A DNA stretch of 10,538 nt, taken from NCBI GenBank assembly GCA_035353335.1, contig DAOPZJ010000001.1, positions 127,996 to 138,533 of the forward strand, in the 5' to 3' direction. Source of the DNA: Oscillospiraceae bacterium (GTDB taxonomy: Bacteria; Bacillota; Clostridia; Oscillospirales; JAKOTC01). A program made the position numbers and the translations under genes. Shown here piece by piece: positions 1 to 5,559 of the stretch; the stretch's first letter is position 1; every line of letters begins with the position of its first letter. The notes beneath the pieces were generated by a model. That model worked only from the letters and a program-made list of their open reading frames with translations, ran no database searches and had not been told where the DNA came from.

Positions 1-800
1 TGTGCGCAAGCGCCTGCCGCGAGGGCGCGATCGGCATGGTGAACGGAAAAGCCAAGCTGCTGCGTGAGGACTACTGCGACGGACTCGGAAATTGCCTGCC
101 GGTCTGCCCGACCGGAGCGATCAGCTTCGAAGAGCGCGAGGCAACCGCTTTTAACAAAGCGGAGATGTTCAATGAAGCGGCGGCAAATGCCGCGAAAAAA
201 GCGGAAGAATCCTGCGGCTGTCCGGAGACACAATCGAAAAGCATCAGGCATGAGAACGAGTCCTGCGCTTGCGGGGGTCATACGGAAGAGAAAGCGCCCG
301 ATGCACTACCCTGCGGCTGTCCGGGAACGCAATCGAAAACCATCAAACACAACGCGAGCGAACTGTGCGGCTGCGAGAGTGAAGCGTGTTCCTGCGGAAA
401 TGAGAACGCCCACGAGGGCGGTGCGAGAAACACCAGCAAGTTGTCGCAGTGGCCGGTACAGATCAAGTTGGTGCCGGTGAACGCGCCGTATTTTAACAAC
501 GCGAACTTATTGGTAGCTGCCGACTGCACGGCATATGCTTACGGCGATTTTCACAACCGGTTTATCAAGAACAAAATCACGCTGATCGGATGTCCGAAGC
601 TCGATATGGGCGACTATGCCGACAAACTGACCGAAATCATCAAAAACAACAACATCAAGAGCGTCACGGTCGTGCGTATGGAAGTGCCCTGCTGCGGCGG
701 AATTGAATACGCGGTCAAGACCGCGCTGCAAAACAGCGGGAAATTTATCCCATGGCAGGTTGTCACGATCGGGACCGACGGGGAAATTTTAGACGAGTAA
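1..800 (+). CDS. 4Fe-4S dicluster ferredoxin-like protein with Cys-rich repeat insert (5' partial)
   Basis: The reading frame is open from the left edge (first whole codon at base 3), so the true start lies outside the window; the first internal ATG is at 36. The N-terminus holds the end of one ferredoxin half-motif (CASACREGAI, bases 3-32) and a second cluster motif, CDGLGNCLPVCPTGAI, with cysteine codons at 75, 93 and 105. Bases 213-395 encode a Cys-rich insert with two near-copies, CGCPETQSKSIRH and CGCPGTQSKTIKH, then CGCESEACSC. The C-terminal domain (from about 450) carries single cysteines in AADCTAYAY and IGCPKLD and a CCGG motif (690-701), arranged like iron-sulfur or redox sites. 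From memory this layout matches a clostridial family annotated only as 4Fe-4S binding protein; its biochemical role is unknown to me. It is probably cytoplasmic, with no membrane segment. It heads the visible part of the hcp operon, suggesting electron transfer or sensing for Hcp (inference). Confidence 0.88.
   Translation, partial: CASACREGAIGMVNGKAKLLREDYCDGLGNCLPVCPTGAISFEEREATAFNKAEMFNEAAANAAKKAEESCGCPETQSKSIRHENESCACGGHTEEKAPDALPCGCPGTQSKTIKHNASELCGCESEACSCGNENAHEGGARNTSKLSQWPVQIKLVPVNAPYFNNANLLVAADCTAYAYGDFHNRFIKNKITLIGCPKLDMGDYADKLTEIIKNNNIKSVTVVRMEVPCCGGIEYAVKTALQNSGKFIPWQVVTIGTDGEILDE
213..395 (+). repeat. Duplicated Cys-Gly-Cys-Pro coding repeat, about 33 residues per unit
   Basis: Two in-frame copies of a unit starting TGCGGCTGTCCGG lie at 213 and 312, 99 bases apart. 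They encode CGCPETQSKSIRH and CGCPGTQSKTIKH, identical at 10 of 13 residues. Each is followed after a few polar residues by another Cys-x-Cys (CACGG at 264, CGCESEACSC at 366), so the whole unit of about 33 residues is repeated with a one-residue length difference. The DNA is also alike over the core, pointing to tandem duplication inside the gene. The paired cysteines plus the conserved His could bind a metal or a further Fe-S cluster; that is inference. Confidence 0.75.
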
Positions 801-826
801 AAAATCAGTATAAAAATTGACGAAAC

Positions 827-831
827 AGGAG
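827..831 (+). promoter_or_regulatory. Ribosome binding site fixing the cupin start at 841
   Basis: AGGAG lies 9 bases before the ATG at 841. A longer frame would use TTG at 817, but that start has only an A-rich stretch upstream and would place this AGGAG inside the coding region. The ATG at 836 is out of frame. The 841 start is therefore preferred. Confidence 0.7.
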
Positions 832-840
832 AAATATGAT

Positions 841-1155
841 ATGTTAGAAAAGGTATACGAATTCTACACCGGAGCTGAAAAGAGCATCGAACGGGTGATT
901 ATGGACGAAAACGTCCATCTGATGCGTATGGTATTGCCGAAAGGCGACGCGCTGCCCGAGCACTGCACCAACGCCAACGTCTACATGATCGTGGCGAGGG
1001 GCACCCTCTCGATTTCACTTGAAGACGGCGAAAGAAACGAATATGCGGCGGGGCATGTGCTGAACATTCCCGAACACATCAAGATGAACGTGAAGAACTT
1101 TTATGACGAGACCTTGGAGTTATTTGTTGTAAAGGCGCCCGCACCGAAAAAATAA
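841..1155 (+). CDS. Small cupin-domain protein
   Basis: This 104-residue, single-domain protein has the beta-barrel pattern of the cupin superfamily: PKGDALPEHCTNANVYMIVARG (residues 33-54) corresponds to cupin motif 1 and GHVLNIPEHIKMNVKN (71-86) to motif 2, ending in hydrophobic strands (ETLELFVVKAP). The usual metal ligands are mostly missing. Motif 1 keeps one His (H41), but the second His and the Glu are replaced, and motif 2 has Asn or Met where the His is expected. It may bind a small ligand or act structurally rather than as a metal enzyme (inference). It sits 40 bases after the Fe-S gene and 27 before hcp, clearly within the operon. Cupins beside hcp in anaerobes are, as far as I recall, seen repeatedly, but their role is not established. 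Confidence is high for the fold and low for function. Confidence 0.82.
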   Translation: MLEKVYEFYTGAEKSIERVIMDENVHLMRMVLPKGDALPEHCTNANVYMIVARGTLSISLEDGERNEYAAGHVLNIPEHIKMNVKNFYDETLELFVVKAPAPKK

Positions 1156-1182
1156 AATTAAAAACAGACGGAGGAACAAAAA

Positions 1183-2814
1183 ATGTCGATGTTTTGTTAT
1201 CAATGCCAGGAGACAGCCGGGGGAAAGGGCTGCACGATGCGCGGGGTCTGCGGAAAGACCGAGGAGGTCGCAAAACTGCAGGATCTGTTGATCTACACAC
1301 TCAAGGGTATTGCTCAAATTGTTGTCAAAGCTAAAATCGACGTCGGGTCAATCGGTGAGGTCAACGGCGAAGTGCTGAACAGTTTGTTTATGACCATCAC
1401 GAACGCCAACTTTGACGACGGCGCAATCGAGAAACAGATTGTAAAAATGCTCAAAGTCCGGGATGAACTGGTGAAAAAGCATCTTGTTCCGGGCCTGCAC
1501 GACGCGGCGGTGTTCGGGGTGAAGACAAGGGAAGAGATGCTCGCAAAAGCCGCCGAAGTCGGCGTGCTTTCCACCGATAACGAAGACATGCGCTCGCTGC
1601 GCGGGATGGTCACCTACGGGCTTAAAGGTATGGCGGCTTATGCCGAACATGCGGCCAACCTCGGTAAGACAAGCAATGAAATCACGTCTTTTATTTTTGA
1701 AGCGCTTGCGGCGACGTTGAATGACGACCTGACCGCCGACGAACTGGTCGCGCTGACGCTGAAAACCGGCGAATACGGTGTCAAAGTCATGGCGCTGCTC
1801 GACGAGGCCAACACGGCGCGGTTCGGTAATCCCGAGATCACCGAAGTCGACATCGGCGTACGCCAAAATCCGGCGATTTTGATCTCAGGACACGACCTGA
1901 ACGATCTGGAGCAATTATTGGAACAGACCGCCGGGACCGGCGTGGACGTCTACACCCACAGCGAGATGCTGCCCGCGCATTATTATCCCGCGTTTAAAAA
2001 GTATCCGCACTTTGCGGGCAACTACGGCAACGCGTGGTGGAAGCAGACGACCGAATTCGAGACTTTTAAGGGGCCGATTTTGTTCACAACCAACTGCATC
2101 GTGCCGCCGAGAAGCGAAGAAGTCCGCAGCCGGATTTTCACAACCGGTTCTGCGGGATTCCCCGGATGCAGGCATATTGTCGCCGGCGAAAACGGCAAAA
2201 AGGACTTTTCCGAGATCATCGAGCTGGCGAAGACTCTGCCCGTGCCTATAGAGATCGAGAGCGGAAGAATCGTGGGCGGATTTGCGCACAACCAGGTGTT
2301 GGCGCTGGCCGACAAGGTTGTCGCTGCGGTCAAATCAGGCGCAGTCAAGAAGTTTTTCGTGATGGCGGGCTGCGACGGCAGAATGAAATCTCGCGAATAT
2401 TATACCGAATTCGCCGAAAAACTGCCCAAGGATACGATTATTCTGACGGCAGGGTGTGCAAAATACCGCTATAACAAGCTCGGGCTCGGGGACATCGGCG
2501 GGATTCCGCGCGTGCTCGACGCAGGGCAGTGCAACGACTCGTATTCGCTGGCGGTGATTGCGCTCAAGCTCAAAGAGGTCTTCGGGCTTGACGATATCAA
2601 CAAGCTGCCGATCGTGTTCAACATCGCCTGGTATGAGCAAAAAGCCGTCATCGTGCTGCTTGCGCTGTTGTATCTCGGGGTGAAGAACATCCATCTCGGA
2701 CCGACGCTGCCGGGGTTTTTATCGCCGAATGTCGCAAAAGTCCTCGTTGAAAAGTTCGGGATTGCGGGCGTCGGAAGCGCAGACGAGGATATCGCGTTGT
2801 TTTTGAATGCATAA
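1183..2814 (+). CDS. hcp: Hybrid cluster protein (hydroxylamine / nitric oxide reductase)
   Basis: This is a full-length Hcp of 543 residues. The N-terminal cysteines C5, C8, C17 and C23 (MFCYQCQE...GCTMRGVCGK) are the compact spacing of anaerobe-type Hcp that binds the cubane cluster; the enterobacterial type has wider spacing. All eight expected hybrid-cluster ligands are seen: H237 (ISGHDL), E261 (HSEMLP), C305 (TTNCIVPP), C397 (AGCDGR), C425 (TAGCAKYRY), C450 (DAGQCND), E485 and K487 (WYEQKA). Hcp is a cytoplasmic enzyme that reduces hydroxylamine in vitro and is believed to reduce NO to N2O in vivo, protecting against nitrosative stress. GGAGG at 1170-1174 lies 8 bases before the ATG. 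No Hcr-type NADH reductase is beside it; instead a ferredoxin follows 21 bases downstream and is a probable electron donor (inference). No operon promoter is visible, since the 5' end is cut off. Confidence 0.97.
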   Translation: MSMFCYQCQETAGGKGCTMRGVCGKTEEVAKLQDLLIYTLKGIAQIVVKAKIDVGSIGEVNGEVLNSLFMTITNANFDDGAIEKQIVKMLKVRDELVKKHLVPGLHDAAVFGVKTREEMLAKAAEVGVLSTDNEDMRSLRGMVTYGLKGMAAYAEHAANLGKTSNEITSFIFEALAATLNDDLTADELVALTLKTGEYGVKVMALLDEANTARFGNPEITEVDIGVRQNPAILISGHDLNDLEQLLEQTAGTGVDVYTHSEMLPAHYYPAFKKYPHFAGNYGNAWWKQTTEFETFKGPILFTTNCIVPPRSEEVRSRIFTTGSAGFPGCRHIVAGENGKKDFSEIIELAKTLPVPIEIESGRIVGGFAHNQVLALADKVVAAVKSGAVKKFFVMAGCDGRMKSREYYTEFAEKLPKDTIILTAGCAKYRYNKLGLGDIGGIPRVLDAGQCNDSYSLAVIALKLKEVFGLDDINKLPIVFNIAWYEQKAVIVLLALLYLGVKNIHLGPTLPGFLSPNVAKVLVEKFGIAGVGSADEDIALFLNA

Positions 2815-2835
2815 GTTGAGGAGGTATAAATTATT

Positions 2836-3024
2836 ATGAAAGCGACCATTGACAGAGGGGGCTGCATCTCGTGTGGATTGTGCGTCGAGACCTGCCCGAA
2901 AGTGTTTCGAATGGCAAAGGACGACCTTGCCGAAGTCTATACGGACCCGGTACCCAAAGAAGAGGAAAAGAGCGCAGTTGAGGCGCAGGAGAACTGCCCG
3001 GTTTCCGTGATCAAAGTAGAATAA
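2836..3024 (+). CDS. Ferredoxin, single [4Fe-4S] type
   Basis: This 62-residue protein has the compact single-cluster ferredoxin layout: C10, C13 and C16 (GGCISCGLCVETCPKVF) with a distant fourth ligand C54 (ENCPVSVI). A fifth cysteine, C20, sits in the CP position; in relatives such as the Desulfovibrio gigas ferredoxin the equivalent cysteine can form a disulfide or support a further cluster, but no partner cysteine is present here, so it is probably free. The middle is acidic (PVPKEEEKSAVEAQE), typical of soluble electron carriers. A strong GAGGAGGT (2818-2825) precedes the ATG by 10 bases. It is the last gene of the hcp operon before the terminator, so the natural reading is an electron carrier to Hcp or to the Fe-S protein at the operon's left end. 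That partnership is inferred from position only. Confidence 0.92.
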   Translation: MKATIDRGGCISCGLCVETCPKVFRMAKDDLAEVYTDPVPKEEEKSAVEAQENCPVSVIKVE

Positions 3025-3030
3025 AATTGT

Positions 3031-3053
3031 GTAGGGGGGCGCCTCAACGCCCC
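3031..3053. repeat. REP-like GC-rich palindrome between ferredoxin and terminator
   Basis: GTAGGGGGGCGCCTCAACGCCCC forms a perfect 6-bp stem (GGGGCG 3036-3041 with CGCCCC 3048-3053, loop CCTCAA). No T-run follows, so it is not itself a terminator. The GTAGGGG...CCCC pattern resembles dispersed palindromic repeats I associate with clostridial genomes; the family assignment is from memory. Confidence 0.45.
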
Positions 3054-3070
3054 GATAATCAAATGCAATA

Positions 3071-3111
3071 AAAACGGCATCGAGGGAGATAATCCCTCGG
3101 TGTCGTTTTTT
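3071..3111 (+). terminator. Rho-independent terminator of the hcp operon
   Basis: A 14-bp stem with two G-U wobbles pairs 3074-3087 (ACGGCATCGAGGGA) with 3093-3106 (TCCCTCGGTGTCGT) around a 5-base loop GATAA. A run of six T follows (3106-3111), with A-rich sequence on the 5' side. It lies 50 bases after the ferredoxin stop and separates the operon from the flavoprotein gene. Confidence 0.9.
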
Positions 3112-3112
3112 G

Positions 3113-3141
3113 TTGAAAGCAGTCGAACGGTATGATATATT
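3113..3141 (+). promoter_or_regulatory. Sigma-A promoter for the flavoprotein gene
   Basis: TTGAAA (3113-3118) and TATATT (3136-3141) are separated by exactly 17 bases. The -35 box starts two bases after the terminator's T-run, and transcription would begin near 3148, about 34 bases before the chosen ATG at 3182. The position between terminator and gene supports it. Confidence 0.65.
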
Positions 3142-3181
3142 AAAAGCAGAAACCGATGAGAGCGGAAGGATGGACAATTTG

Positions 3182-3895
3182 ATGAAAATCGCAGTGGTGC
3201 ACGGACAGACGCACAAGGGCGTTACATACGGGATGACAAGCACGTTTTTAAGGAATCTGATGGGGACGGAGGATGAACTCACCGAGTTCTTTTTGCCTAA
3301 AGACGGGCCGGATTTTTGTTACGGCTGCTACAACTGCTTTTTGAAAAGCGAGGAAAAATGTCCTTCGGCGAACAAGGTGCAGCCGATTGCAAAAGCGCTT
3401 GAACAGGCCGATGTGATCGTGCTGGACACCCCCGATTATGTCATGGAGATGAGCGGGGCAATGAAAAACCTGATGGACCATCTGGCTTATCGTTGGTTTT
3501 CGCACCGGCCGCACGGCGCGATGTTTTTAAAAGTCGGCGTGACGATCTGCAGTTCGGCAGGCGCTCCGACGGCCAATGTGACGAAGTCCATGGCGAGGCA
3601 GCTGAAATGGATCGGCGTGCCGAAAGTCTATCGGTTCGGATTGGCGTGTCAAACAGCTCCCGGCGAAAAGCCGAGACCAGAAAAACAGGCGCAGATTGAT
3701 CGAAAAGCCGAAAAGCTCGCAAAAGCCGTCCGCAGGCGCGCCGAACATCCACACACCGGTCTGCGCATTAGATTTATGTTTTGGTTATTTAAAGGGATGC
3801 AAACCGACGATAAAACCGCGTGGAATCCGGTTGACCGTGACTGGTGGATCAGACAGGGGTGGACAAAGAAAACGAAACCCTGGAAGAATAGCTGA
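3182..3895 (+). CDS. Flavodoxin-fold FMN reductase / iron-sulfur flavoprotein-like protein
   Basis: This 237-residue protein opens with MKIAVVHGQTHKGVTY, the first beta strand and phosphate-binding loop of the NADPH-dependent FMN reductase group. Residues 46-60 (CYGCYNCFLKSEEKC) give C-x2-C-x2-C-x7-C, the compact cysteine pattern of iron-sulfur flavoproteins. TPDYVMEMSGAMKNLMDH (83-100) is the typical second flavin-contact segment. The C-terminal part (residues 165-237) is basic and Trp-rich and may be a family-specific tail. The likely role is FMN-dependent electron transfer or quinone/oxidant reduction in the cytoplasm; the substrate cannot be told from sequence. The frame is open upstream to a TTG at 3110, but that codon lies inside the terminator's T-run. 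An ATG at 3170 is also possible, but the one at 3182 begins exactly at the family N-terminus and has GGAAGGA (3164-3170) upstream. It has its own promoter, so it is a separate unit from hcp. Confidence 0.87.
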   Translation: MKIAVVHGQTHKGVTYGMTSTFLRNLMGTEDELTEFFLPKDGPDFCYGCYNCFLKSEEKCPSANKVQPIAKALEQADVIVLDTPDYVMEMSGAMKNLMDHLAYRWFSHRPHGAMFLKVGVTICSSAGAPTANVTKSMARQLKWIGVPKVYRFGLACQTAPGEKPRPEKQAQIDRKAEKLAKAVRRRAEHPHTGLRIRFMFWLFKGMQTDDKTAWNPVDRDWWIRQGWTKKTKPWKNS

Positions 3896-3980
3896 ATATT
3901 ATCGTCAGTAATCATAAGACATATATGATCATATGCCAGAATGTATAACGGTAATGAATTAAAACAAAACGTATATTTTA

Positions 3981-4019
3981 GCAATATGTAAATAAAGACA
4001 TGCTGCCTTTTATTTTATT
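3981..4019 (+). terminator. Probable terminator after the flavoprotein gene
   Basis: GCAATATGT (3981-3989) can pair with ACATGCTGC (3998-4006) with one mismatch and one wobble around an 8-base loop, followed by a T-rich tract (CTTTTATTTTATT). It lies 86 bases after the flavoprotein stop, in the gap between convergent genes. The stem is modest, so this is a moderate call. Confidence 0.45.
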
Positions 4020-4494
4020 AAGATTTGAATGATAGTTCCTTTTTATGCTGCAAATGAATGCCGATATGGCCGACGCCGAAAAGAACGGCCGAAATCATCA
4101 GCCAGATCACCTTGCCATAGACGCCGAGCAGGAAAAAGGCTGCGACCGGCAGGATAGCTCCGGCAACTGGGATGCCGATAAAATCACTGTAAAATGCAGC
4201 CATCGTCTTCGGACCGGTGAAATAGCGAATCCACCAGCATTCGTAGAGCAGTAAAACGATAAAAGCGGTGATGAGCCACCAAGTCCAATTTTTCCAACCG
4301 TGGAAATTGAAATCGGAGAAGATCAGAACGAGTATAAAAGTCGAGGCCTGCCCGACCCGTTCAAAGATCAGCAGGATTTTGTTCTCTTTGGGTTCCTCGA
4401 AATCTTTTGGGAGATTTTTTGACCAAATCAGGTTCGGGATAAACATCATCAGCAAAAAGATCAGGCCCAAATACGAAAACCCGAAATGACCCAT
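4018..4494 (-). CDS. Five-helix membrane protein of unknown function
   Basis: This 158-residue protein has about five hydrophobic segments at residues 5-24, 40-60, 68-88, 105-126 and 128-148, separated by short charged loops; the tail HLQHKKELSFKS is basic and probably cytoplasmic. The opening MGHFGFSYLGLIFLLMMFIP resembles a clostridial membrane protein family that I recognise only as uncharacterised. The frame is open further upstream to a TTG at 4512, but that overlaps the Shine-Dalgarno sequence GGGAGGA (minus strand, about 4501-4507), which sits about 7 bases before the ATG at 4494, so 4494 is the start. There is no signal peptide cleavage site, and no catalytic motif is visible. It is 42 bases downstream of the toroid gene and may be co-transcribed with it. 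Function unknown. Confidence 0.85.
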   Translation of the reverse strand: MGHFGFSYLGLIFLLMMFIPNLIWSKNLPKDFEEPKENKILLIFERVGQASTFILVLIFSDFNFHGWKNWTWWLITAFIVLLLYECWWIRYFTGPKTMAAFYSDFIGIPVAGAILPVAAFFLLGVYGKVIWLMISAVLFGVGHIGIHLQHKKELSFKS

Positions 4495-4536
4495 AACTAT
4501 TCCTCCCAACAATTAACGATGTGATCTATTTTAGTG

Positions 4537-5490
4537 TCAGCCGATACGATCAAATATCTTATAGCACAGGTAAGTTAAATAAGGGGACGGACATTTTTTC
4601 TGACCAAAATCCCATGCCCTGTATTTTAAATAGATGGATTCCGGCGTAAAAAATCCTTCGCCGTCTTGTTTGCTTTTAATGAGGTCTATCATTTCTGAAA
4701 AACGCTTATCTCTGTGGGCAAACGGATATTTGCTGACCGCATCCGCTACGCTGATCAGGTCATACCAACAGGAGGGCGCTTTGAGTTTGCGGAAGTCGGT
4801 GCCCATGTAAAACAAATAAGGATGCTGTGTCATGCTGTTTTCCCATAAATCAAGCAGGACATTTACGGCGCTCGTTGCAATGTCCGAAGATCGGTATGAC
4901 GGGATTTCAGCCAGCAAATTCGCCATGAGGAGAGTGGCATAGGGGCAGCAGTCCTCCTTTTTGCCCGGTCCCCGAAATCTGCCGAGTTCCGAAGATACGC
5001 AACACAGGAAGCCGTTATCGCGGCATAATGAAGCTAAATACTCCGTACCGGTTCGGATTTGCTCATAATCAATACCGGCTTTTATCAGAATCGTGAATAA
5101 AATGGGCGCGTCGCAAAGACACCAGGAGAATGCATCTTCTCCGGTACCCCCGAAATGCCGCGGGATATTGACGACCGATTGGCAGACGCCGTGTTCGTCT
5201 CTGTTTTTCAGGATAGCCCGGATGGCGATTTCGATTTCGGGGACATCCGTATCCAGTCCGAGATCCAGCAAAAACAGGAGTTTATGCATCGGCAAGTCGG
5301 GGTTTTTGTGACTGAGGACTGGCATATTGTGAAATTCGCAAATGTCCTTCAAACAGGATTTGATTTTTTCGTCCCTCAGGACGTTTTTGCGAAGGTCTTT
5401 CAGTTTTTCTTTGGGTCCATGCAGCAGATTCAGATGAATGGCATATTTAAGCCAATCCTCGCTGCGATCCAACAATGCCTGATAATTCAT
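4537..5490 (-). CDS. Alpha/alpha-toroid protein, prenyltransferase/squalene-cyclase-like, unknown function
   Basis: The protein has 317 residues, is largely helical and shows the spaced-helix pattern of the prenyltransferase / squalene-cyclase toroid superfamily. Distinctive segments are RHFGGTGEDAFSWCLCDAP (residues 111-129), RFRGPGKKEDCCPYA (171-185), GTDFRKLKAPSCWYD (230-244) and WDFGQKK (293-299). I recall similar motifs in uncharacterised clostridial proteins, sometimes mislabelled as NifH; there is no P-loop here, so it is not a nitrogenase iron protein. The cyclase DxDD and the QW-repeat pattern are not evident, so terpene cyclisation is not supported. Cysteines are numerous (C103, C124, C126, C156, C163, C164, C181, C182, C241, C300) and might bind metal. 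GGGAGGT precedes the ATG by roughly 9 bases. It lies 69 bases after the HAD phosphatase gene on the same strand. The fold is likely; the function is open. Confidence 0.85.
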   Translation of the reverse strand: MNYQALLDRSEDWLKYAIHLNLLHGPKEKLKDLRKNVLRDEKIKSCLKDICEFHNMPVLSHKNPDLPMHKLLFLLDLGLDTDVPEIEIAIRAILKNRDEHGVCQSVVNIPRHFGGTGEDAFSWCLCDAPILFTILIKAGIDYEQIRTGTEYLASLCRDNGFLCCVSSELGRFRGPGKKEDCCPYATLLMANLLAEIPSYRSSDIATSAVNVLLDLWENSMTQHPYLFYMGTDFRKLKAPSCWYDLISVADAVSKYPFAHRDKRFSEMIDLIKSKQDGEGFFTPESIYLKYRAWDFGQKKCPSPYLTYLCYKIFDRIG

Positions 5491-5559
5491 TTCTGTCGAC
5501 CTCCCGAAAACGACTTCCTGCTTTTTTATGAGCGTAAATTGCGGAGTTTAAAAATTTCT

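Noticed and set aside
817..840. TTG start for the cupin at 817
   Set aside because: No ribosome site upstream, and AGGAG at 827-831 points to the ATG at 841.
1348..1866. 172-codon minus-strand frame within hcp
   Set aside because: Antisense shadow of hcp, whose frame carries all known ligands.
3110..3181. Longer N-terminus of the flavoprotein starting at TTG 3110
   Set aside because: The codon lies in the T-run of the terminator, and the extension covers the promoter; the family start aligns with ATG 3182.
3923..3934. 12-bp perfect palindrome ATATGATCATAT in the convergent gap
   Set aside because: AT-rich and short; such palindromes arise by chance and there is no promoter nearby for an operator role.
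4537..5490. Nitrogenase iron protein (NifH) annotation for the toroid gene
   Set aside because: No P-loop and no NifH cluster cysteines; the helical toroid pattern does not fit.
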